From: Clostridia bacterium
Lineage (GTDB): Bacteria > Bacillota > Clostridia > Acetivibrionales > STF1-152
DNA length: 44,249 bases
Reading direction: 5' to 3'
Assembly: GCA_028280575.1 (NCBI GenBank)
Contig: JANQLN010000138.1
Location: 1-44,249, forward strand
In this document: one piece after another, positions 36,195 to 43,993 of the stretch
Position numbering within the stretch: the stretch's first letter is position 1
How the letters are laid out: each line of letters starts with the position of its first letter
The notes under the pieces: generated by a model
What the model was told of the DNA's origin: nothing
Seen by the model: only the letters and a program-made list of their open reading frames with translations
Database searches by the model: none
Translations under genes and position numbers: made by a program

Positions 36195-36238
36195 AAAAAA
36201 AGGACCTTTACCATATTTTTTGGTAAGAAGCCCTTTTA
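36195..36238 (-). terminator. Terminator of trpB2
   Basis: On the minus strand an AAAAGG...TTACC arm pairs with GGTAA...CCTTTT: five pairs, one bulged C, then about ten pairs including G-U, followed by a T-run. It lies directly beyond the TrpB2 stop codon. Confidence 0.75.
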
Positions 36239-36248
36239 TAAAGCATAC

Positions 36249-37622
36249 TTATTTAATATCCGGCAAATTCTTCATGCTTTCCTCAAGGATTTTTTCAGGA
36301 TATTCATAGTCAACCATATCACCGCTGAAATAATAGTCATAAGCTGCCATGTCAAAATAACCATGTCCGCTCAAGTTAAAAAGTATAACTCTTTCATCCC
36401 CTGCTTCCTTTGCTTTAAGTGCTTCATCTACAGCTCCCTTAACTGCATGGGATGATTCCGGCGCAGGAATAATTCCTTCTGCCCTTGCAAAAGTAACTGC
36501 CGCATCAAATACCGGTTTTTGGGCATATGCGACAGCCTCAATCAGCCCGTCGTGATAAAGCTGGCTTACAATGGGAGAATCTCCGTGGTATCTTAATCCT
36601 CCGGCATGTATACCTGCCGGAACAAAATCATGCCCAAGTGTATACATTTTGGCAATAGGACCCATTTGAACCGCATCTCCATAATCATATGCAAACCTGC
36701 CCTTTGTAAGGGTAGGGCATGCAGTAGGCTCAACTGCAACTGCCCTGACATTTTTCCCGCTGAACTTATCCCGTAAAAATGGAAAGGCAATGCCGGCAAA
36801 GTTACTGCCGCCTCCACAGCAGGCAATGACAACATCAGGGTATTCATCAATTTTTTCAAGCTGTTTCTTGCATTCCTGGCCGATAACGGTCTGGTGCAGG
36901 CAGACATGATTTAAAACACTTCCCAATGAGTAATTTGTATCATCATGGGTAGCCGCATCTTCTACCGCTTCGCTTATTGCTATTCCAAGACTTCCTGTTG
37001 AACCGGGGTCCCTTTCCAGGATTTTTTTGCCTGCCATTGTCCTTGTACTGGGGCTTGGAAAAATTTCAGCACCAAATGTCTGTATAAAGGACCTCCTGTA
37101 TGGCTTTTGCTGGTAGCTTACCCTGACCATATAAACGGTGCATTCAAGCCCAAAGTGATTACATGCAAGGCTCAATGCACTCCCCCACTGGCCTGCTCCT
37201 GTTTCCGTAGCCAGTCTTTTAATACCTTCCTTCCTGTTATAAAATGCCTGGGCTAAAGAAGTATTAAGCTTATGGCTCCCCGTTGCATTAGTACCTTCAT
37301 ATTTATAGTATATTCTTGCAGGCGTACCTAAAACCTTTTCAAGGCTTCTTGCCCTGTATAACGGAGAAGGCCTCCATTGCCTGTACATCGTTCTAACTTC
37401 ACCGGGTATATCAATCCATCTGTCCAAAGTCATTTCCTGCATAAGCAATTCCTTTGGGAAAATGGCCATCATTTCCTCAGGTTCCGCTATTTTTCCTGTC
37501 ATGGGACTATAATAAGGCCCCGGCTTGTTGGGCATGTCTGCAATAATATTATACCACTGCTTTGGAATTTCACATTCTTCTAAAGGAATCCTGACGACCT
37601 CATCTTTTCTCAGCTTACTCAT
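36249..37622 (-). CDS. TrpB2-type tryptophan synthase beta-like PLP enzyme
   Basis: 457 residues, longer than usual TrpB. It carries the TrpB2 N-terminal extension (IPKQWYNIIADMPNKPGPYY) and the PLP lysine in GSHKLNTSLAQ, followed by ATETGAGQWGSALSLAC and the phosphate loop CCGGGSNFAGIAFPF. HAGGLRYHGDSPIVSQL is also characteristic of this subgroup. TrpB2 proteins can make tryptophan from indole and serine without TrpA. No trpA or other trp genes are nearby, so indole salvage or another beta-replacement reaction is possible. It is divergent from the metallophosphoesterase. Confidence 0.93.
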   Translation of the reverse strand: MSKLRKDEVVRIPLEECEIPKQWYNIIADMPNKPGPYYSPMTGKIAEPEEMMAIFPKELLMQEMTLDRWIDIPGEVRTMYRQWRPSPLYRARSLEKVLGTPARIYYKYEGTNATGSHKLNTSLAQAFYNRKEGIKRLATETGAGQWGSALSLACNHFGLECTVYMVRVSYQQKPYRRSFIQTFGAEIFPSPSTRTMAGKKILERDPGSTGSLGIAISEAVEDAATHDDTNYSLGSVLNHVCLHQTVIGQECKKQLEKIDEYPDVVIACCGGGSNFAGIAFPFLRDKFSGKNVRAVAVEPTACPTLTKGRFAYDYGDAVQMGPIAKMYTLGHDFVPAGIHAGGLRYHGDSPIVSQLYHDGLIEAVAYAQKPVFDAAVTFARAEGIIPAPESSHAVKGAVDEALKAKEAGDERVILFNLSGHGYFDMAAYDYYFSGDMVDYEYPEKILEESMKNLPDIK

Positions 37623-37697
37623 CTTCTCTCATCTCTCCTTAAACTTTTTTATGTAACCATTTTACTAAATACTACTGTAATATGTCAAATAAAAAAA

Positions 37698-37725
37698 TTG
37701 ACATGCACGCTATTACTGATATAAT
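37698..37725 (+). promoter_or_regulatory. Consensus sigma-A promoter upstream of the metallophosphoesterase
   Basis: TTGACA and TATAAT, both perfect, are spaced by 16 nt. Transcription would begin near 37732, so the R1 element at 37733 would form the 5' end of the transcript. Confidence 0.8.
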
Positions 37726-37732
37726 GGGAATT

Positions 37733-37814
37733 ATATGATGCATCTTTAATTTTTGCATTATGGTCTTTGAAGTGCACAAAGGTTTTAGTGGGTTTAAAAG
37801 GTCATAATGCTTAG
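37733..37814 (+). repeat. Hairpin element R1, copy 2
   Basis: The conserved arm ATATGATGCATCTTTAATTT precedes a hairpin in which GCATTATGGTCTTT pairs with AAAGGTCATAATGC (14 bp with two G-U). Compared with copies 1 and 3, the stem changes A to T on one side and T to A on the other (GCAA/TTGC to GCAT/ATGC), which keeps the pair. It lies 44 nt upstream of the metallophosphoesterase ATG and directly downstream of its promoter. Confidence 0.75.
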
Positions 37815-37858
37815 AATCATGACGCTGCATACAAAACAGGATGGGCAGAATATTTCTT

Positions 37859-38446
37859 ATGAAAATTTTATTGGTAGGGGATAAGGAAGATCCTTATATA
37901 TGGGATTATTTTGATAGAGAAAGGTTTAAGGACATAGACCTTATAATTTCATGCGGAGATTTAAAGCCTCAATATTTATCATTCCTGGTAACTTTAATCA
38001 AAGCACCTCTTTTCTATGTGCATGGAAATCATGACAGGAGTTATCTGCAAAAGCCTCCGGAAGGTTGTGATTCTATTGATGAGCAGCTTATTGAGTATAA
38101 GGGTGTCAGGTTTCTCGGCCTTGGGGGAAGCCAGTTTTATAATAATCGTCTTTTCCAGTATACTGAGCAGGAAATGAAAAAAAGGATTCGCAAGCTTCGC
38201 TATCAATTATGGAAAAAAAAGGGTTTTGATATGCTTGTAACCCATGCTCCCGCATTAAATATTTGTGACGGCAAGGATAGGTGCCATATGGGCTTTAAAA
38301 GCTTTGTCCAGCTTATGGATAAATATTCTCCCAAATATATGGTACATGGCCACCAGCACCTTAGTTACAATATCCAGCCAAGGATAATAAAATACAGGAG
38401 CACCACCATTATTAATGCTTATAAATATTACATATTTAATTATTAA
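37859..38446 (+). CDS. Calcineurin-like metallophosphoesterase
   Basis: 195 residues, single metallophosphoesterase domain. The motifs GD (SCGDLKPQYL), GNHD, THAP and GHQH are present. The first DxH motif is replaced by DKE (VGDKEDPYI), so one metal-binding histidine is Glu. An ATG at 37841 is in frame; neither start has a good ribosome site, and I chose 37859 because the fold normally begins with MKILLVGD. The substrate is unknown. The stop codon overlaps that of the convergent gene in a TTAA palindrome. Confidence 0.85.
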   Translation: MKILLVGDKEDPYIWDYFDRERFKDIDLIISCGDLKPQYLSFLVTLIKAPLFYVHGNHDRSYLQKPPEGCDSIDEQLIEYKGVRFLGLGGSQFYNNRLFQYTEQEMKKRIRKLRYQLWKKKGFDMLVTHAPALNICDGKDRCHMGFKSFVQLMDKYSPKYMVHGHQHLSYNIQPRIIKYRSTTIINAYKYYIFNY

Positions 38447-40434
38447 ATCCTGTCGCTGTTTTTCCAGTTCTCTTCCTCCCGCTGGATCTTCCCCACAAGC
38501 GTGTCACCGAAGAGCTTCCTTCTATCCACAGGCTGCATGTCACTTAGTACTGATTCTGCAAACCAGTCCATTTCAATAAGATCCACCTTTGAAGGTATTT
38601 CCCTGTCTTCTACTCTTAAAACTCCGTTGCAATCGTAAACCGGGCCTTGAAATGGATGATATTCATAATTTATTATCATTTTTTTTAAAAAAGAAATCAG
38701 TTTCACAGTTTCTGCCGGCACCTTGCTTTTGGAATAAATGAAATCTACAATACCCGAATCCATCCCCCACCAAAAACTTGAGAGCTTTGTCCCCCCAAAC
38801 AATGATGAAACAGGATTGGAATACTCATTGATAATCTTTCTGATTATTCTTTCATAAAACAAGCCCCAGTTCCAAACAGGAGATGCAAGATAATTAACAG
38901 GGCGGCATTTATTCTTGTCAATATCACAGGCCATGGTGTATACTCCATACTCTCTTGCTACCCTTCTTGAAGAAGGAGTGTTTTGATGGCATATAATATC
39001 AACATTTTCCTTTATGAATATCCTGCTAAGCTCGTCGGATAATTCATCCAGGCTCCATTTCCTGGTCCATTCAACCCTTACCTTGACCCTTGGGTTAACC
39101 AGCCTTGCCCCCAGGGCAAAGGCATTGATACCTCCTATCACACCTTGAACAGGATGGGTTGCTATATATCCGAGCATATGTGTATTTGTTAAAGAACCCG
39201 CAATAATCCCTGATAAAAACCTGGCCTCATAAAGCCTTCCGAAATAAGTCCCTACGTTTTTAAAAGAATGTGTTTCAGAACAATTGTAAAAACGTGTATG
39301 AGGATATTCCAGAGCCGCTTTAAGCGTTGCATTTATAAAACCCGGACTGGTAGCGAAAATTACATCATAGCCATTTTTTGCAAGATTAGCCAGGCTCTCG
39401 TATGCATCAATCCCGTCAGGAATTTTATCCATATGGTAAGTCTCTATTTCATCTTTCAGTACTTTATTAACGTGCAATCTGCCGGCTTCATGTGAAAATG
39501 TCCAACCCGACGTATTTAATGTCCCTTTATATGCAAAGGCAACCTTTAGCCTTTTATGGGTTTGAATCAAGGTGGATATGCTTGAAATAAAACTTTTTCC
39601 CTCTTTTTCAGGCCTGGTGCTTATTTCTTCATCATATGATTCATGCAGGTACGCAAGCTCCTTCATCAGTTTTTTTATATTATCCTTCATATTCTCCCTG
39701 TCTGATTCAGGAAATCCAAAAAGCCTTACATATTCTAAAAACGCGTCACCCGTTGTCAGGGAAAGCTTATCCCCGCCTTCATCCTGAAAGGTTCTCCTGA
39801 ACGGGAGATATACGCTGTACACAAAATATCTATACTTGTTATTCGCAAACTTATCTGTTGGGTCAAACTTTTCCAAATAGGAAAAAAGTTCTTTAAAGCT
39901 TCCTTCCTTTGAAAACCACACCGAGTTGATTTTTGTTTTACGGTAAAAATCAAGGTATTCATAATATATCCTTATATCAATATTATCTTCATCCCTTTTG
40001 GGTACCAGCCTGGTCACCGTTCCCTGTATTGAATATGCATTGAAAAATTTTAATACGCTTACCCTTTTATTTCCTTCAACAACATAGTACCAGTTTAAGT
40101 ATTCATATGCCTTTATGGATTCCCTTATTCCTTCTTTCATATGGGCAAGGCATACATTAATCCATTTTTGGGCAAATTCGCTGCTTAAACCCGACAGCGG
40201 CATAAAATTATGTGCAAAAGTACTGCTCCTTGAATGTGAATTGGTCCCGACTATTTTATTTAAAGGAATATCAATCGTTCCCAGCTCTTCTTCACATATA
40301 ATGTCCGCATTCCTTATAATACCGTCAAGTGAAACCAGGTGTCCCTGACGGCCTGTCATAATATTCTTCCTGTATTGCCTCAAGCCTGCTTTTCTGGCAT
40401 CTTCATAATGCTGAGAGCAATTATTTCCCTCCAT
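38443..40434 (-). CDS. ParB/Srx-like domain fused to a cytoplasmic Bmp/PnrA-like ligand-binding domain
   Basis: 663 residues without signal peptide or membrane helix, so it is cytoplasmic. The N-terminal part (about 50-145) includes NWYYVVEGNKRVSVLKFFNA, which looks like the ParB/sulfiredoxin-type nuclease fold core. From about residue 293 (LKVAFAYKGTLNTSGWTFSHEAGR) to about 560 it resembles Bmp/PnrA/Med lipoprotein receptors that bind purine nucleosides: YDVIFATSPGFINATLKAA, LSGIIAGSLTNTHMLGYIATHPVQG, NAFALGARLVNPRVKVRVEW. The C-terminal 100 residues are unassigned. Receptors of this type are normally lipoproteins; the missing signal suggests an intracellular sensor. Upstream lies an R1 element. 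Function not established. Confidence 0.8.
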   Translation of the reverse strand: MEGNNCSQHYEDARKAGLRQYRKNIMTGRQGHLVSLDGIIRNADIICEEELGTIDIPLNKIVGTNSHSRSSTFAHNFMPLSGLSSEFAQKWINVCLAHMKEGIRESIKAYEYLNWYYVVEGNKRVSVLKFFNAYSIQGTVTRLVPKRDEDNIDIRIYYEYLDFYRKTKINSVWFSKEGSFKELFSYLEKFDPTDKFANNKYRYFVYSVYLPFRRTFQDEGGDKLSLTTGDAFLEYVRLFGFPESDRENMKDNIKKLMKELAYLHESYDEEISTRPEKEGKSFISSISTLIQTHKRLKVAFAYKGTLNTSGWTFSHEAGRLHVNKVLKDEIETYHMDKIPDGIDAYESLANLAKNGYDVIFATSPGFINATLKAALEYPHTRFYNCSETHSFKNVGTYFGRLYEARFLSGIIAGSLTNTHMLGYIATHPVQGVIGGINAFALGARLVNPRVKVRVEWTRKWSLDELSDELSRIFIKENVDIICHQNTPSSRRVAREYGVYTMACDIDKNKCRPVNYLASPVWNWGLFYERIIRKIINEYSNPVSSLFGGTKLSSFWWGMDSGIVDFIYSKSKVPAETVKLISFLKKMIINYEYHPFQGPVYDCNGVLRVEDREIPSKVDLIEMDWFAESVLSDMQPVDRRKLFGDTLVGKIQREEENWKNSDRI

Positions 40435-40550
40435 ATAATCATCCTGTCTTAAACTTTTATAGTGGTCTGAATTATATTATAACAGAGTATTCATGAAAGT
40501 TGCAAACTATTCCGGCACCTTGTTTCCCCGTTTCAAACATTGAAAAGATT

Positions 40551-40595
40551 CTTGCATATTATAATCATAATGCAAAAATTAAAGCCGTTTCATAT
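40551..40595 (-). repeat. Hairpin element R1, copy 4 (shortened)
   Basis: On the minus strand the conserved arm ATATGAAACGGCTTTAATTT is intact and leads into GCATTATG, but the hairpin interior is largely deleted and the closing arm is imperfect (ATAATATGC). It begins just after the ytrI stop codon and lies 117 nt upstream of the ParB/PnrA-like gene, in the same orientation. Confidence 0.6.
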
Positions 40596-40597
40596 AG

Positions 40598-41071
40598 TTA
40601 AATTGCTTCAACATTCACCCACATCATCATGACTTGAGAAAGCAGGAGCTTTTCAACCTTCAGTTTGTATTTCTTTTCATCAAAAATAAGTATTCTTTTA
40701 TCTATAACCTGGGATACCAGCTCCACATCAATTGAGGAGACCTCCTTGCCTATAAGGTTTTTATATTTGTCTTCAATTACTTTTTCAACCTCAAGCTTGT
40801 CCAGTTCATTACCTTCATAATTTAATAAAATCTCAATATCTTTTAATATATACTGCATATTGTTAATTGCATCCAGTGATTTTTCAAGCTTTTCCAGCTT
40901 TGTATTCCTGTCGTCTATAGTATTTTGCATCTGTTTAATTACCATACTTTTTTTATCCATCCGGTAGCTTACAAGTATTGTTAATAAAACAATACCACAC
41001 AAAAACCCGAAAACCGTACCGGTGATGAAAGAAAAACGCATCCATCCCCTTACATTTTTTATTTTTGCCAC
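40598..41071 (-). CDS. Sporulation membrane protein YtrI-like
   Basis: 157 residues. A short basic N terminus, one membrane helix (about 13-36), a coiled coil (about 45-75) and a C-terminal domain ending in KKYKLKVEKLLLSQVMMMWVNVEAI match the layout of YtrI. YtrI is made in the mother cell and, with YtrH, is needed for normal spore formation in Bacillus subtilis. Identity by sequence is weak; the strong YtrH match in the overlapping upstream gene supports it. Start codon overlaps ytrH by 13 nt. Confidence 0.75.
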   Translation of the reverse strand: MAKIKNVRGWMRFSFITGTVFGFLCGIVLLTILVSYRMDKKSMVIKQMQNTIDDRNTKLEKLEKSLDAINNMQYILKDIEILLNYEGNELDKLEVEKVIEDKYKNLIGKEVSSIDVELVSQVIDKRILIFDEKKYKLKVEKLLLSQVMMMWVNVEAI

Positions 41072-41397
41072 ATTTCACCACACCTTTGTATCATCCCAAT
41101 TATATAGCTTCCCGTATTGGCGCCAAAAACCGATACAAGGACATACAGTGCCTGCTTCACGATGGTCCGGATTTCGCCTCTCAAAATGCCTTTTTCAATT
41201 ATTTCAAAGGAAGAAAATGTTCCTCCCAATGCTACGGCTACAGCCCAAATTTTTAATGAGCCGGCTACATCAATCATTGTTTTCATGGGAGGGTGGTCGT
41301 TGATAATAGCACCAATTCCTGCAAATATACTGGCACCTACAACGACGCCGAATGAAATCATGAAATTATAAATCAAATTATTTAAATAACCGGACAA
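41059..41397 (-). CDS. Sporulation protein YtrH
   Basis: 112 residues with about three hydrophobic helices. It matches YtrH well: SFGVVVGASIFAGIGAIINDHPP, SLKIWAVAVALGGTFSS and LRGEIRTIVKQALYVLVSVFGANTGSYIIGMI. YtrH is a mother-cell membrane protein required for efficient sporulation in B. subtilis. The start is a TTG after AGGGTGATGGGG. It is the first gene of the ytrH-ytrI pair and is good evidence that this organism forms spores. Confidence 0.92.
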   Translation of the reverse strand: MSGYLNNLIYNFMISFGVVVGASIFAGIGAIINDHPPMKTMIDVAGSLKIWAVAVALGGTFSSFEIIEKGILRGEIRTIVKQALYVLVSVFGANTGSYIIGMIQRCGEMWQK

Positions 41398-41541
41398 GCC
41401 CCATCACCCTATCATTAAAGCATCCCAAAAAGTAAAGCTTTAAAATCATACTGTCTATAAACTTTAAATCTTTTATTATTAATCATATTTTTCATTTACA
41501 GATACTATGCTTAATGTGAGAAAAAAATGGAGCATTAATAA

Positions 41542-42513
41542 ATGGCACCATTAACTATAATTATTTTCAATTTCATAACAGGCAGCTTTTGCATTATCTA
41601 TGGAGTCAGGCAGCTTGGTACAGGTCTGGAAAGGATAAATGGGGCATTAATAAAAAGGATTCTTTCAATATTTACTAAAAACCTGCCCATGGCATTTGCT
41701 TCGGGAACCTTTGTTACCGCACTTGTCCAGAGCAGCACCGCTGTAACGGTTATATCTGTAGGATTTGTCAATTCCGGACTTATGACATTGGGCCAGGCCA
41801 TGGGAATTATTTACGGTGCAAATTTAGGCACTACCATAACAGCACAAATAATGTCATTTAACATATACAGCATCTGCTGGTTTGCAATTATCTCAGGCTT
41901 GCTGTTAAAGATTTTTTTCAGGAGAAAAAGCCTTAAATATGCCGGTATGGCATTATTAGGTATCGGACTTATGTTTTTAGGCCTTAAAATACTAAATTCA
42001 GGCGTACCTTATTTAAAAGAAAGCAATTTTACCAGAAGCATATTTGTAAATTTTGGGAACAATCCTTATATATCGCTCCTGGTTGGAATGATTGCAACAA
42101 TGCTCGTTCACAGCAGCAGTGCCACAGTTGGTCTTACAATTATACTTTTTAACGGAGGTTTAATAAGCTTCCCTGCTGCAGTGGGCCTTATGCTGGGCGA
42201 CAATATAGGCACCTGCATTACCGCACAGACAGCCAGCATTGGAAGCGGACCGGAAGCCAGGCAAACCGCTTGGGCCCACACCCTTTACAATATAATCGGT
42301 TCAATGCTTGTCATTCCAATTATTCATCCTTACTGTTCCCTGGTATACAAAATCACAAATTTACTGGGCCAGGACTTCTCAAGGCTTGTAGCAAATGCAC
42401 ACACCATATTCAATCTTTTAAGCGCATTGGTATTTTTCCCTTTTACAAATATCTATGTGAAATTTATAAAACGGCTTATAAAGCCAAAATATATAAAATT
42501 AAAAGCCCACTAG
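41542..42513 (+). CDS. Na/Pi-cotransporter family protein (NptA/SLC34-like)
   Basis: 323 residues. Two repeated Na_Pi_cotrans units are seen, with QSSTAVTVISVGFVNSG and GANLGTTITAQ in the first and HSSSATVGLTIILFNGG and GDNIGTCITAQTAS in the second. The QSST motifs and the GxNxGT loops are the substrate and sodium sites of the family. It lacks the C-terminal PhoU-like domain seen in longer members. The transported ion is probably phosphate but is not proven. GGAG lies about ten nt before the ATG. The stop codon overlaps that of the convergent ackA in a CTAG palindrome. Confidence 0.9.
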   Translation: MAPLTIIIFNFITGSFCIIYGVRQLGTGLERINGALIKRILSIFTKNLPMAFASGTFVTALVQSSTAVTVISVGFVNSGLMTLGQAMGIIYGANLGTTITAQIMSFNIYSICWFAIISGLLLKIFFRRKSLKYAGMALLGIGLMFLGLKILNSGVPYLKESNFTRSIFVNFGNNPYISLLVGMIATMLVHSSSATVGLTIILFNGGLISFPAAVGLMLGDNIGTCITAQTASIGSGPEARQTAWAHTLYNIIGSMLVIPIIHPYCSLVYKITNLLGQDFSRLVANAHTIFNLLSALVFFPFTNIYVKFIKRLIKPKYIKLKAH

Positions 42514-43763
42514 AGCTCAAAGGGATATTTCTCAGGGAGCTCCTGCCCCAAATATCCTAAATACAGGGTATCATATCCAATAACTATTTCTTCGTCCGTA
42601 GGAATAACAACCACTTTTGTCTTTCCGTTGGAAGCTATTACAACTTCCTTCCTTCTTAACGCATTCTTTTCATCATAAACTTCAAAGGCCGCATTCTCAA
42701 GGAATGAAAGTATTTTCATCCTTACATAACCTTCATTTTCCCCCAGGCCTGCGGTAAAAACTATAGCCTGGGTTTCAGGCAATGAAGCCCAGTATGCTCC
42801 TATATATTGTGCTGCTCTATATGCATAAATGGAAACAATCATATCGGCCTCTTCATCGCCCTCAAGAGCTTTTTCCCTGATAAGCTGCATCATATTGGTC
42901 CCGCCAAGGGCTTTAAGACCGCTTTCCTTATTGAGGGCTTTCATAACAGTTTCAAATGCCTTATCCTTGCTTTGGCCTGTCTTTTTTACCTTATTGTCCA
43001 CTACATGGGAAATAAGTGCAGGGTCTATATCTCCCGAACGGGTACCCATAATTACACCCTGGAGGGGCGTAAATCCCATGCTGGTATCAATTGACTTTCC
43101 TCCCCGGATCTTTGTAATACTGCATCCGTTGCCCATATGAGCTGTTATGCAATTAAATTCCTTTAACGGAACACCCAGTATTTTTGCGGCTCTCCTTGAT
43201 ACATACATATGGGATGTACCGTGAAATCCATACTTTCTTACGCCAAAATCCTTGTACCATTCCTCCGGTATTGCATACCTGTATGCATATTCAGGTATCC
43301 CGGCATGAAAAGCCGTATCAAAAACTGCAACCTGTGGAACTCCCTTCAACAGCTTCATTGCCTCCTCTATTCCGTTAAGATTGGCCGGATTATGAAGCGG
43401 CGCTATAGGAAAAAGCTCTCTTATAGTGTTTACGACGTTCCTGTCGATTTTAACACTGCTGCCGTACTTGCTTCCCCCGTGGACAACCCTGTGCCCTACG
43501 GCGCAAATTTCGCTGTTTTCTATCTTGTATTTTTTAAATTCCTTAAAAATCAATTCAAGGGCTTTGCTGTGATTTAGTATTTCAGTATTAATAGTTAATT
43601 TGTCCTCTTTAAATGAATATTTCAGACGACTGCTTTTGATATTTCCTATTTCCTCAACCATACCTTCAATAAAAGGCTCCAAAGTATTATTTATTTCCAG
43701 CTTAAACAAATTGAATTTGAGTGATGAACTCCCACAGTTAAGTGATAATATATATTTGCTCAT
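42510..43763 (-). CDS. Acetate kinase
   Basis: About 417 residues. It interconverts acetyl phosphate and ADP with acetate and ATP. LNCGSSSLKFNLF (N-terminal phosphate-binding), VGHRVVHGG, FDTAFH, KYGFHGTSH, HMGNGCSIT and TGLGEN-like (FTAGLGENEGYVR) blocks are all intact. The frame is open from 43805, but TGGAGGGG lies before the ATG at 43763. No pta gene is adjacent, which is unusual but not rare. An ADP-forming acyl-CoA synthetase elsewhere in the window offers a second acetate-forming ATP-yielding route. Confidence 0.97.
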   Translation of the reverse strand: MSKYILSLNCGSSSLKFNLFKLEINNTLEPFIEGMVEEIGNIKSSRLKYSFKEDKLTINTEILNHSKALELIFKEFKKYKIENSEICAVGHRVVHGGSKYGSSVKIDRNVVNTIRELFPIAPLHNPANLNGIEEAMKLLKGVPQVAVFDTAFHAGIPEYAYRYAIPEEWYKDFGVRKYGFHGTSHMYVSRRAAKILGVPLKEFNCITAHMGNGCSITKIRGGKSIDTSMGFTPLQGVIMGTRSGDIDPALISHVVDNKVKKTGQSKDKAFETVMKALNKESGLKALGGTNMMQLIREKALEGDEEADMIVSIYAYRAAQYIGAYWASLPETQAIVFTAGLGENEGYVRMKILSFLENAAFEVYDEKNALRRKEVVIASNGKTKVVVIPTDEEIVIGYDTLYLGYLGQELPEKYPFEL

Positions 43764-43891
43764 TATTAAAAGACCCCTCCAGTGAAAATTATGTTTAAAA
43801 GCCACACTTTATATTTATAATATGAATGCAGCAATACTATTCTACCAGATTGATATTATCATTTCCAGCAAAACAGTTTCATATTTGATTT

Positions 43892-43914
43892 TTGTATAAA
43901 CTATACTTATACAA
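43892..43914. terminator. Small hairpin between the GGDEF gene and ackA
   Basis: TTGTATAA and TTATACAA pair perfectly over 8 bp around a 7-nt loop. It lies about 80 nt beyond the GGDEF stop. It is AT-rich and has no strong T-run, so it may be a weak terminator or unrelated. The preceding TTTGATTTTTG resembles the arm of the R1 element, but no more than that. Confidence 0.3.
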
Positions 43915-43993
43915 GCCGCAATATTAGGTAATTCTGACGGAATATAAGGTTATCGTGGTCCGGTAATGTATTTGTTATTCATTTGCGCCAAAG

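Noticed and set aside
43880..43920. R1 element upstream of ackA
   Set aside because: TTTGATTTTTG followed by a small hairpin resembles R1, but the arm is incomplete and the orientation is away from ackA.
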